From positions 1 to 8,748 of the forward strand of contig DNWZ01000521.1 of assembly GCA_003506095.1 (NCBI GenBank): a stretch of 8,748 bases of DNA, written 5' to 3'. The notes beneath the pieces are model-generated. The model was not told the DNA's origin. It saw only the letters and a list, made by a program, of their open reading frames with translations, and made no database searches. This DNA comes from Planctomycetaceae bacterium. GTDB lineage: Bacteria; Planctomycetota; Planctomycetia; Pirellulales; Pirellulaceae. Shown here one piece after another: positions 1 to 6,868 of the stretch (positions are counted from its first letter, which is position 1; every line of letters begins with the position of its first letter). The position numbers were made by a program, and so were the translations under genes.

Positions 1-662
1 TGCCGAAATACTTGCCGATTATCCAACGGTACATCTACGAACACGCGACACTTCACCTCGACCCAGCCGATTACGAAGTGGTGCTGGCCATCGCGCGAGC
101 CGAGAATCGCACGGATGCCTTCATCGCCGCAGCCCGATTGTCTCCTTCCAATGCGAGTATGATTTTGCGCGAAGCCTTCGCGGCGAAACAAGGTAAATAC
201 CAAGGCGACGATCGCGATCGCGTGATGACAGCCCTGTGGCAGATTAAGGGCAGCGATGAGGCTGAGTACATCATGGATTGGTTTTATAAAGACCGAACAC
301 CTGAGGTTAGTCGCATTTATAATCGAGCCGGTATTTTGGATTTTATGCTTGATCGTTTCAACGATTCCGATCGACAAATGCTGGCGCGGATAATACGCGA
401 TCCGCGTACCGATCAACTCAGTCTCGCTGAACACCGTCTGTTGGCCACTAAGCTGCAGCGGAACTTGCTAAGACCGATCATCGATCCAGAAGAGATAAGA
501 AGGCTTTACCATCCCTTAGGGGATTCTCATTTCGACGGCCAGATGGATAAAGCGATTAAAGATTATCCACAGCAAACCCGTCAGGTCGTTTCTACACTTG
601 CGATCTGGCGAGCCAGGTTGCGTGAAAGTGTACCGCAGTGGTCAAAAGCTGCATCACAATGA
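1..662 (+). CDS. Protein of unknown function, C-terminal part (5' end outside window)
   Basis: I do not recognise this protein. The reading frame is open to the left edge: complete codons start at base 3 and read P-K-Y before the first possible start, a TTG at 12. That TTG has no ribosome binding site, so the true start is most likely upstream and the window holds about the last 219 residues. The frame ends with TGA at 660-662. The visible part is charged and soluble-looking, with no signal peptide or membrane segment. Several amphipathic helical stretches are rich in Leu, Arg and Asp (for example residues 60-85 and 100-150 counted from the TTG), which suggests an all-alpha, possibly repeat-like fold; this is inference. 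Bases 240-360 are clearly more AT-rich than the neighbouring genes. The gene converges on argH with a 144-bp gap, so the two are not co-transcribed. Confidence 0.7.
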   Translation, partial: PKYLPIIQRYIYEHATLHLDPADYEVVLAIARAENRTDAFIAAARLSPSNASMILREAFAAKQGKYQGDDRDRVMTALWQIKGSDEAEYIMDWFYKDRTPEVSRIYNRAGILDFMLDRFNDSDRQMLARIIRDPRTDQLSLAEHRLLATKLQRNLLRPIIDPEEIRRLYHPLGDSHFDGQMDKAIKDYPQQTRQVVSTLAIWRARLRESVPQWSKAASQ

Positions 663-806
663 TTGCCGATCGTTTCCGGCCGTCCCATTGTCGCTGATCG
701 CTCCGTCGATCAGTCCTACGCATTCAAAACTGGGGCGTCACCGATCTTACCGTTGCCTGGAATGTTTATGGGATTTCACAGGCAGGAAGCTTATACCACT
801 TTCGCC
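663..806. other. Convergent intergenic gap with two weak stem-loops
   Basis: This gap lies between the 3' ends of the left-edge gene and argH. A perfect 7-bp inverted repeat CTGATCG / CGATCAG (694-700 with 707-713, 6-nt loop) could form a hairpin in either transcript. A second 6-bp pair, TGCCTG / CAGGCA (754-759 with 779-784, 19-nt loop), lies nearer the argH stop. Neither is followed by a run of T on either strand, so they are poor intrinsic terminators. Termination here may be Rho-dependent or rely on weak hairpins. Nothing else is visible. Confidence 0.3.
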
Positions 807-2198
807 TCAACCCGGCGTCGCGACTTCGAATCGTTGCTTCCACAAATTGACTTGCTGGGCAACTCGCTGTGGTCCCGTGCTCCCTTCGCTTTGGAATGCC
901 GCGACCGCGTTGGCCGCGCCCAAAACATTGGCGACCGATTCGTCGAGTTCGGGGGCGTGCTGGCGGAACACCTCAAGCGGCAGGCTCGCCAGCGGTACTT
1001 CGCGCTGCATCGCCTCGCCCACAATCGCGCCGACCAAGTGATGTGCCCGACGCTGCGGCATCCCCTTGGCGATCATGAATTCCATCAACGTCGTCGCGTC
1101 GAGATACCCCAAGTCCAGCCGATCGGCGATCGATTGACGACGCAGTTCCGCGCCAGCGACCAGCGGCGCAGCCAATTCCAACGACGCTTCGATGGTGTCG
1201 AACGAATCGAACAGCGGCGGTTTGTCTTCTTGCAGGTCGCGGTTGTAGGCCAGCGGCAGGTTCTTGACCAACAACATCAGCGTTTGCAAATTCCCCATCA
1301 CGCGTGCCGACTTGCCGCGTGTCAGCTCTAAAACGTCGGGGTTCACCTTTTGTGGCATGATGCTGCTGCCGGTGCAGAACGCATGCGGCAGCTTCAAAAA
1401 ACCGAACTCTACTGTGCTCCAAAGGATCCATTCCTCGGCCCACCCGCTCAAGTGGGACGCGATCATCGACAGCACAAATGCACTTTCCAAAACAAAGTCG
1501 CGATCGCTGCTGGTGTCCAAACTGTTCGCCGTAATGCCATCAAAACCGAGCGCCTTGGCGGTCATCCGTCGGTCGATCGGCAACGATGTCCCGGCAACCG
1601 CCGCGACTCCCAAACTGCACAGGTTCACTCGCTTGCGACAATCAGCGATCCGTTGGCGATCGCGCTCGAACTTTTCGATGTACGCAAGCCAATAGTGCGG
1701 TGCGAGCACGGGTTGAGCTCGCTGGAGGTGCGTGTATGCGGGCAAAATGACGTCGGCATCGCGATCACATCGGCTCAGGAACGCGCGTTGCAGTTCGACC
1801 AACCGTCCATCGACGCGATCCAGCGCCTCGCGAACCCACAATCGCACGTCGGTACTGACCTGGTCGTTGCGGCTGCGGGCGGTGTGCAATTTGCGCCCGA
1901 CATCGCCCAAGCGATCGATCAACGCTTGTTCGATGTGCATGTGGATATCTTCCAGCTCGATCCGCAGCGGCAGCCGACCTTCGTCCAGTTCCTTGCCGAT
2001 TTCTGCGAGTGTCGCGGCGATTTGGCTCGATTCTTCGTCGGTTAACATCCCTTGTGCGGCTAACATCTGGGCGTGAGCGATCGAGCCACGAATATCTTGC
2101 CAGTACAATCGTTTGTCGAAACTGACGCTTTCTGCGAATCGTTCAACACGTTGGTCAGTCTTGCTGTCAAATACGCCGCTGCGTGAAGGACTTTCCAC
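807..2198 (-). CDS. argH: Argininosuccinate lyase (last step of arginine biosynthesis)
   Basis: This cytoplasmic enzyme splits argininosuccinate into arginine and fumarate. At 463 residues it has the normal family length (E. coli ArgH is 457). Signatures seen: HTARSRNDQ at 105-113; THLQRAQP at 156-163 with the conserved His157; TSSDRDFVLE around 229-238; the fumarase/aspartase-superfamily signature GSSIMPQKVNPD at 277-288, on the mobile loop that carries the catalytic Ser; and YNRDLQEDK at 318-326. The start is a GTG at 2196-2198: an in-frame TAA sits two codons upstream, and on the coding strand AGG (complement of 2205-2207) lies 6 nt before it. The N-terminus reads SRSGVF where many homologues have WGGRF. 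The gene stands alone, with no argG or other arg gene in the window, and diverges from the large secreted-protein gene. A weak -10-like TATTAA (complement of 2228-2233) would give a short leader, but I see no good -35. Confidence 0.97.
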   Translation of the reverse strand: MESPSRSGVFDSKTDQRVERFAESVSFDKRLYWQDIRGSIAHAQMLAAQGMLTDEESSQIAATLAEIGKELDEGRLPLRIELEDIHMHIEQALIDRLGDVGRKLHTARSRNDQVSTDVRLWVREALDRVDGRLVELQRAFLSRCDRDADVILPAYTHLQRAQPVLAPHYWLAYIEKFERDRQRIADCRKRVNLCSLGVAAVAGTSLPIDRRMTAKALGFDGITANSLDTSSDRDFVLESAFVLSMIASHLSGWAEEWILWSTVEFGFLKLPHAFCTGSSIMPQKVNPDVLELTRGKSARVMGNLQTLMLLVKNLPLAYNRDLQEDKPPLFDSFDTIEASLELAAPLVAGAELRRQSIADRLDLGYLDATTLMEFMIAKGMPQRRAHHLVGAIVGEAMQREVPLASLPLEVFRQHAPELDESVANVLGAANAVAAFQSEGSTGPQRVAQQVNLWKQRFEVATPG

Positions 2199-2249
2199 GG
2201 ATTACCTACCCTTATGGGATCGAGTCTTTAATAATGGAGCGCGCCGGGG

Positions 2250-2295
2250 CTGCACTGGGCGTCAGGTCTTAACACGGACGGTGCAAGACGTGCAG
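2250..2295. repeat. Interrupted inverted repeat (11-bp arms, one arm split by 10 nt)
   Basis: The right arm AAGACGTGCAG (2285-2295) is the exact reverse complement of CTGCAC (2250-2255) joined to GTCTT (2266-2270). The ten bases 2256-2265 separate the two halves on the left side. As RNA this gives a two-part stem with a one-sided bulge and a 14-nt loop. It lies between divergent genes, so it could be a leader structure or a pair of protein-binding half-sites. No function can be assigned from sequence alone. Confidence 0.4.
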
Positions 2296-2338
2296 TAGGG
2301 AAGCAGCCGAGTTGATTTTATTTGTTTTTTGTCTCGCC

Positions 2339-2382
2339 GGAGAGGGTCTGCCCCTTTTCCCGACAGACTCTCCAAGGTTTTT
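2339..2382 (+). promoter_or_regulatory. Stem-loop plus T-run directly before the start; possible attenuator
   Basis: GGAGAG (2339-2344) pairs with CTCTCC (2368-2373), and TCTG (2347-2350) pairs with CAGA (2364-2367). The result is a 10-bp stem with a 2-nt bulge (2345-2346) and a 13-nt pyrimidine-rich loop. AAGG (2374-2377), the likely ribosome binding site of the 2386 start, follows immediately, then five T (2378-2382). The layout resembles an intrinsic terminator or attenuator, or a hairpin that could affect access to the ribosome binding site. Regulation is inference; the pairing is seen directly. Confidence 0.35.
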
Positions 2383-2385
2383 CGA

Positions 2386-5340
2386 ATGTTAAAGGGACTC
2401 ATGGCGTTTCACCCCAGCAATCTCACCGATCGCAGCAAACATCCTCAGTGGTTACTGCGATCGCTGACTTTATTGCTAGCCGCCAATTTACTCGCTGGCG
2501 GATTTTCGCGAGCTCAACCACCGATCGACCCGCGCCCGGCCGCTGCACTGCAGACAGTCACAATGGCCGTGTCCGGTTCGCCTTACGGCGTTGCCAGGAT
2601 TGAAATCCCGCTGGCCGCAGCGATGCGAGGCGTGAACCTGCCGCCGCTGGAAGTCACCGACGACGAAAACCGCATCCTCTACCCCGTCACTCGCGAAATC
2701 TTTGCCACACCTGGCCCGCGTCCACGATTGGACGCAGACGACGTCGGCCAAATCATCGGCGGCGGACGGCTGCTGCGACGCATCACCGACATGGTTCGCG
2801 AAGTCACCGAAGAACCCGAACCGGCCGCCGTGGCGCGAGAAGTGACATTTCTGTTTCGCGGCGATCAACCGCTGCGTGTTCGGTTAAGCGTCGCTGATGT
2901 CGCAGGACGTACCGAACTGCTGCTCACCCCCGGCCCGGCCCCCGTGGCTGCGACCTATAAAGACCTGCTGGCCCAGTGGTGGTCGGCTTACACATCCGCG
3001 ATCGATCGCCAAATCGCTAGCGGTGACTATCCGCCGATCGTCGAAAATTACTTGGTCGCACTGTTGTCCGGACGGCTCGATTTGCCGCTGCCCGCCAATT
3101 TCCTTGACGATCCCAACGGCGGCGATGCGTCGCTGCTGTCAACGCTGGGCCTGATCGCCGGGACCGAAGCGATCCAAACGTCGATCCTTCGCCGCGTCGC
3201 TGCGGGCACTGCCGGAGCCGCCGAGGTCGCCAGCCTGCCGCTGCCAGAGGGCCCGCGATGGAGCCTCGATGATGCTTCCGCAGCCGAAGATTTAATCGCC
3301 GAAGAATCGGCTTTGCCCGAATCGGCTTTACCGCAGTCGGCTGAGCCCCGCGACGAGGTCGTGATCGAACCTTCGGCGTCGCGGGTACCGCCAGAATGCT
3401 TTTATCTGCGGTTCGGTTCGTTCGCCAATTACATGTGGTTAAGCGACCTTTCGGCAGAATACGGCGGCGACATCAGCCGGATGATCACGCTGCGCGGTGT
3501 CGAAAATAAATCGTCGCAAAGGATCGAACAGCAACTCGTTTTAAAAACCACTGAACTGGCCCGTCTGGTTGGCGATTCGGTCATTCAAGATGAATCGATC
3601 ATCGGCACCGATCTGTTCCTTTCCGAAGGGGCGTCGCTGGGCGTCCTGTTTCATGCTCGCAATACGTTTGTCCTGCGTCGATCGATGGAATCGGATCGAG
3701 CGGCACTGCTTCAGGTCGACCCGACGGTCACCGAGCGAATGGTCAAAATCGATGGTCGCGACATTTCGTTGATCGAGTCGCCAGGAAACCGCGTACGATC
3801 GTTTTTGGCCGTCGACGGCGAATTCGTGCTGGTCAGCAATAGCGAAACGCTGGTCAGAAGGTTCTTGGAAGTCGGGCGCACGGGCAAGTCGCTTGGGCAG
3901 ACCGCAGAGTTCCGACTGGCACGCAAGTTGATGCCGATCAGCGAGCAGCACTCGGTCTTCGCATTCATTTCGCCAGCGATGTTGCGCGGGTTGGTCAGCC
4001 CACAGTACCTGATCGAAATGCGCAGGCGGCTGGAATCAGCGGCCGAAATGTCACTGCTGCGCCTGGCACGTTTGGCCTCAGCAGCCGAATCGCAACCGCT
4101 TTGGGAGGTCGACGACCTAGTCGATGCGGGGTTCTTGCCGCTGGGGTTTGGCGATCGGCCCGATGGCAGCGGTTTAATCACCGTGGGCAACGAAATCGTC
4201 GACTCGCGGCGTGGCCGCAGCGGCACGTTTTTACCGATCGCCGACACGGTCATTGGGGCCGTGACGGACGAAGAAGATCGTTGGTATCGCGAAATCGCAA
4301 ATTATCACAGCACCCAGTGGAAACAGATGGATCCGATCACGGTCGCACTGCGGCGCACCACCGTCGGCGATCCGGTCGACCCCCAATCGCCCCCTATCGA
4401 GCGGTTACACGTTCGCGCCGAAATCGCCCCCTGGTCGCCCGAAAAATACGGCACGATCGCCCGCCAACTCGGGCCTCCCACTGCGGTAAAAATCAGCTTC
4501 GCACCAGACGACATCATCTCCGTGCAAGCTCACGTCGTTTCCGACCAACTCGGCGGTTCGATTCCGCCGCACCATCTGTTCGCCGCCATCAAGGACACCG
4601 TACCGCCATCACCGGACGATTTCGATGGGCTGCTAAAGACTTATGGCGCCCTTCGGGGCATACCCGGCTACATCGGCGCTTGGCCTTATCCAGGATTGCT
4701 GGATCGTTTGCCTCTGGGAATCGGCCGCGGCCAACCGGTTGGTCCGGGGATGACGCGTTTGGTTGGCGGGGTCTATCGTTTTCAAGGCAGCGACTTCAGC
4801 ATTTTGTCGTTTCAGCCCGAAATCTTACAAAGCTCGCTGCCGCACATCGTCGCTGACCAAACGGACGATCTGGCCCAACTGCGCATCCGTGCTGGCAACC
4901 TCACCGGCAGTAAACTCGAATCGTGGGCCAATGCCGAACTGTTTCGCCGCACCGTCGCATCGTCCCAAGCTGGCGCGGCGTTGCTGAACATGCTGACGCG
5001 ACAATTGAAAGTCGATCGCGATCAATCCCTTCAAATCGCAGAAGATTTACTAGGCGCAAAACTGCAGGACCCACTCGGAGGCGATTATCGGTTGGTGACC
5101 AGTGCCGCATCGCTGACCGATCACACCCACTGGGCCAGCAGCAAGTGGCGCGATGGCGTCCCACCGAACGTGCCTCCCACCGACTACCTCGCCCCCGTTT
5201 TGACGTGGTTCCGAGGCGGCGAAGCACACGTTACTCAGTTCGATAACCGGGTCAGTGCGAACCTGCAAATCGACATCCAGCGAAAACGGATTCAACCTCA
5301 AATCCAGAACCCACCCTTGCCACCCAAGCCTAACCGCTAA
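2386..5340 (+). CDS. Very large secreted protein of unknown function, DUF3352-like central region
   Basis: No function is known to me. The likely start is ATG 2386, with AAGG eight nt upstream, giving 984 residues. ATG 2401 and TTG 2329 are alternatives in the same frame. A signal peptide is clear: basic and polar N-region, hydrophobic core at residues 23-38, and probable cleavage after Ser-Arg-Ala 43. Residues 50-285 form one region, followed by an acidic Ala/Ser/Glu/Pro linker around 300-330. Residues 335-540 then contain 'FLAVDGEFVLVSNSE' (473-487) and a GKSLGQTAEF element (500-509). This order, a self-checking beta segment followed by G-K-S-L and a phenylalanine, is typical of DUF3352-type surface proteins; the assignment is an inference by eye. 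The C-terminal half is beta-rich without recognisable catalytic motifs and ends in a Pro-rich tail. There is no second membrane segment, so it should be periplasmic or exported. It diverges from argH and is followed by a terminator-like hairpin. Confidence 0.85.
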   Translation: MLKGLMAFHPSNLTDRSKHPQWLLRSLTLLLAANLLAGGFSRAQPPIDPRPAAALQTVTMAVSGSPYGVARIEIPLAAAMRGVNLPPLEVTDDENRILYPVTREIFATPGPRPRLDADDVGQIIGGGRLLRRITDMVREVTEEPEPAAVAREVTFLFRGDQPLRVRLSVADVAGRTELLLTPGPAPVAATYKDLLAQWWSAYTSAIDRQIASGDYPPIVENYLVALLSGRLDLPLPANFLDDPNGGDASLLSTLGLIAGTEAIQTSILRRVAAGTAGAAEVASLPLPEGPRWSLDDASAAEDLIAEESALPESALPQSAEPRDEVVIEPSASRVPPECFYLRFGSFANYMWLSDLSAEYGGDISRMITLRGVENKSSQRIEQQLVLKTTELARLVGDSVIQDESIIGTDLFLSEGASLGVLFHARNTFVLRRSMESDRAALLQVDPTVTERMVKIDGRDISLIESPGNRVRSFLAVDGEFVLVSNSETLVRRFLEVGRTGKSLGQTAEFRLARKLMPISEQHSVFAFISPAMLRGLVSPQYLIEMRRRLESAAEMSLLRLARLASAAESQPLWEVDDLVDAGFLPLGFGDRPDGSGLITVGNEIVDSRRGRSGTFLPIADTVIGAVTDEEDRWYREIANYHSTQWKQMDPITVALRRTTVGDPVDPQSPPIERLHVRAEIAPWSPEKYGTIARQLGPPTAVKISFAPDDIISVQAHVVSDQLGGSIPPHHLFAAIKDTVPPSPDDFDGLLKTYGALRGIPGYIGAWPYPGLLDRLPLGIGRGQPVGPGMTRLVGGVYRFQGSDFSILSFQPEILQSSLPHIVADQTDDLAQLRIRAGNLTGSKLESWANAELFRRTVASSQAGAALLNMLTRQLKVDRDQSLQIAEDLLGAKLQDPLGGDYRLVTSAASLTDHTHWASSKWRDGVPPNVPPTDYLAPVLTWFRGGEAHVTQFDNRVSANLQIDIQRKRIQPQIQNPPLPPKPNR
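3304..3348 (+). repeat. Three tandem 15-bp units inside the large secreted-protein gene
   Basis: Units 3304-3318, 3319-3333 and 3334-3348 are in frame and encode ESALP, ESALP and QSAEP. The first two DNA units differ at only two positions; the third is more diverged. They sit in the acidic, low-complexity linker between the N-terminal region and the DUF3352-like region. This looks like recent slippage-type growth of a flexible linker. It is too short to be a functional repeat domain. Confidence 0.7.
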
Positions 5341-5346
5341 ACTTTC

Positions 5347-5383
5347 CGGCAGCAAAATGCCAGCCGAGAAGGCTGCCGATTTT
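5347..5383 (+). terminator. Probable intrinsic terminator after the large secreted-protein gene
   Basis: CGGCAGC (5347-5353) pairs perfectly with GCTGCCG (5372-5378), leaving an 18-nt loop, and ATTTT follows (5379-5383). A competing shorter hairpin, CAGCC / GGCTG around GAGAA (5361-5375), shares the right arm. The stem starts 7 nt after the stop codon. The T-run is short, so I rate it as moderate. Confidence 0.5.
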
Positions 5384-5529
5384 CGCATGTCAATGCAAAC
5401 CATTGAACCCAGAGTGGGGATAGTATACCCTGCCGCGTGTGAAGGTCGTTGTCGCGTCGCCGCCCCCAGTTCTCCAACCCGACAATGACTGCGATTCGGT
5501 TTCTTGGTTCTTGATGCATCGCAGGCCAT
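5384..5529 (+). other. Leader region of the GNAT-like gene
   Basis: This is the remainder of the 189-bp gap before the GNAT-like gene. A weak promoter candidate is TTGAAC (5403-5408) followed after 15 bp by TATACC (5424-5429). The spacing is shorter than ideal and the -10 match is partial. No hairpin or small gene is evident between there and the start. Confidence 0.25.
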
Positions 5530-6669
5530 ATGTCGACGCTGGTTGTTCGGAGAGTTAATTCTTCTCGCGACATTGATTCGTTTATCCGCGTTCCAGCGGA
5601 ATTGTATGACCACGACCCACACTGGGTCGCGCCGTTGCATTCGGAAGTTCGGGCGAGGCTAAGCCCCCAGCGAAATCCCTATTTCCAACACGCGCAAGCC
5701 GCAATGTTTCTCGCCGTCCGCGACGGAAAAGCGGTCGGACGGATCACTGCACAGTGCTGCGAACTCGCCCAAAAATACCAGCGACCTGGCGACGGGCACT
5801 TCGGTTTTTATGAATGCGAAGCTTCCCAAGAGACCTCCGCGGCATTGTTTTCCGCAGCCTTGCAATGGCTCAAGGAACTGGGAATGAAAAGGATGACAGG
5901 ACCGTTCAGCCTGTCGATTCATCAAGAGGCCGGTTTGCTGGTCGACGGCTTCCACCGACCACCGTTCGTCTTCATGGGCCACAACCTTCCAAGGTATCAG
6001 CAAGATTTTCTCGCATCAGGTTTGACCAAAGAGATTGACTTGTTTGCCTACCATCTTGATATCAGCAAACCGTATCCCGAACGAATCAACCGTATCCTGG
6101 CGCTCACCAACCGCGATTCAAATATAAACCTTCGCAACGTCAATAAACGGCGGATTCGTCAAGAAATCGGTTTGCTGCTGGAAATCTTCAACGAAGCCTG
6201 GGAGGATAATTGGGGCCACGTTCCGATGACCGATGCTGAAGTTGGCGACCTCGCAAATCTGGTCAAAAGACTATTTACCGAAGATGCCATTTTGCTTGCC
6301 GAAATCGATGGTTTCGTGGTCGGTTTTATTGTCGTCATCCCCAATCTCAACGAACTCACACGGGACCTCAAAGGCCGTTTGATGCCGCTCGGATGGTTAA
6401 AGCTGCTGTATCGCATCCAATTCACGACGACCGGATCGGTCCGTGTCCCATTAATGGGCATTCGCAAGCAATTTCAAAATACCCGCACGGGTGCCGCTAT
6501 CGCCTTTTCGATGATCGATCGCTGTCGCCAAGCCTGTTTGGCAAAAGGGGTAAAGCACTGCGAGATGTCGTGGATCTTGGAATCAAATACCGCCATGCGA
6601 GGCATCTTGGAAGCGTCCGGATCGCAGATCTACAAAACCTACAGGATCTACTCCAAGGCCTTGGCTTGA
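5530..6669 (+). CDS. GNAT-superfamily acyltransferase-like protein, 379 aa
   Basis: The protein belongs to a long (about 370-390 aa) bacterial GNAT-like family, recognised by its two ends. Near the N-terminus are an LYDHDPHWVAPL segment (25-36), NPYFQHAQAAMFLAVRDGKAVGRI (49-72), FGFYE (91-95) and a GPFSLSIHQEAGLL region (124-137). The C-terminal GNAT-type core has a beta strand ILLAEIDGFVVGFIV (254-268), then MGIRKQFQNTRTGAA (309-323) in the acyl-CoA-loop position, and finishes with EMSWILESN (345-353) and YKTYRIYSK (368-376). By family knowledge the protein should transfer an acyl group from acyl-CoA (or acyl-ACP) to an amine. The substrate is unknown; relatives are often annotated only as N-acetyltransferases. 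It has no signal peptide or membrane segment, so it is cytoplasmic or membrane-associated. The ATG at 5530 is the first start after an in-frame TGA at 5512-5514. AGG at 5523-5525 is a weak, close ribosome binding site. Confidence 0.85.
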   Translation: MSTLVVRRVNSSRDIDSFIRVPAELYDHDPHWVAPLHSEVRARLSPQRNPYFQHAQAAMFLAVRDGKAVGRITAQCCELAQKYQRPGDGHFGFYECEASQETSAALFSAALQWLKELGMKRMTGPFSLSIHQEAGLLVDGFHRPPFVFMGHNLPRYQQDFLASGLTKEIDLFAYHLDISKPYPERINRILALTNRDSNINLRNVNKRRIRQEIGLLLEIFNEAWEDNWGHVPMTDAEVGDLANLVKRLFTEDAILLAEIDGFVVGFIVVIPNLNELTRDLKGRLMPLGWLKLLYRIQFTTTGSVRVPLMGIRKQFQNTRTGAAIAFSMIDRCRQACLAKGVKHCEMSWILESNTAMRGILEASGSQIYKTYRIYSKALA

Positions 6670-6737
6670 TTGGAAACCCTTTCGTTCACTCGTTCCGCTG
6701 CGGCCGTAATCACCTTGCGGCCGAGGCCAACTTGGGC

Positions 6738-6760
6738 ACTGGCACGGCGCTGCCAGTTTC
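6738..6760 (+). terminator. Possible terminator after the GNAT-like gene
   Basis: A perfect 7-bp inverted repeat ACTGGCA / TGCCAGT (6738-6744 with 6751-6757) encloses a 6-nt loop, and two further T follow the stem's final T before a C-run. Just upstream, two CGGCCG copies (6701-6706 and 6718-6723) can form another GC-rich 6-bp stem. The T-run is short, so this is a moderate call. The downstream bases GGAAGGGG (6765-6772) also pair with the C-run (6761-6764) as a small tetraloop hairpin. Confidence 0.4.
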
Positions 6761-6827
6761 CCCCGGAAGGGGCTGTCGCCAATGCCCCCGCACCCAGCGA
6801 CGCTGCCCAACAGCCATCTAGGCTCGA

Positions 6828-6836
6828 TGCTAGAAT
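6828..6836 (+). promoter_or_regulatory. Extended -10 promoter element before the M50 protease gene
   Basis: TGCTAGAAT matches the extended -10 pattern TGn-TAnnnT, with five of six bases of the TATAAT consensus. No recognisable -35 lies 17-18 bp upstream, which extended -10 promoters can tolerate. Transcription would begin about 6843 and give a leader of roughly 25 nt before ATG 6869. That supports 6869 over the in-frame ATG 6782 as the start. Seen as a motif only; activity is inferred. Confidence 0.4.
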
Positions 6837-6868
6837 GGCGTTCCTGTTTTAAACTTGAGCCGTCCGTG

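Larger units (their letters stand above)
2199..2385. other. Divergent intergenic region between argH and the large secreted-protein gene
   Basis: About 187 bp must hold the promoters of both flanking genes. Visible features are a weak -10-like box for argH at 2228-2233, an interrupted inverted repeat at 2250-2295, a T-rich stretch at 2312-2332, and a stem-loop with a T-run at 2339-2382. The last two lie inside the right-hand frame only if translation begins at the TTG at 2329, which I consider less likely. I see no convincing -35/-10 pair for the rightward gene. Confidence 0.45.

Noticed and set aside
663..2045. Long + strand open frames (663-1331, 1350-2045) opposite argH
   Set aside because: They lie wholly or mostly antisense to a confidently identified enzyme gene and have compositionally odd Arg/Gln-rich translations with no motif. 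They reflect the codon bias of argH.
2329..2385. TTG at 2329 as the start of the large secreted protein
   Set aside because: It has no ribosome binding site, would place a stem-loop with a T-run inside the coding region, and would put 40 residues before the signal-peptide core. ATG 2386 with AAGG upstream fits better, though the TTG cannot be fully excluded.
3711..4253. 180-residue - strand frame inside the large secreted-protein gene
   Set aside because: Ser/Arg-rich antisense shadow without a ribosome binding site or recognisable motif.
4101..4856. 251-residue + strand frame inside the large secreted-protein gene
   Set aside because: It lies in another frame of a longer convincing gene; its Arg/His-rich translation is typical of a shifted GC-rich coding frame.
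6699..6723. Direct repeats TGCGGCCG as possible att or insertion-site duplication
   Set aside because: Only 8 bp, GC-rich, and the core CGGCCG is itself palindromic. There is no integrase, transposase or tRNA nearby.
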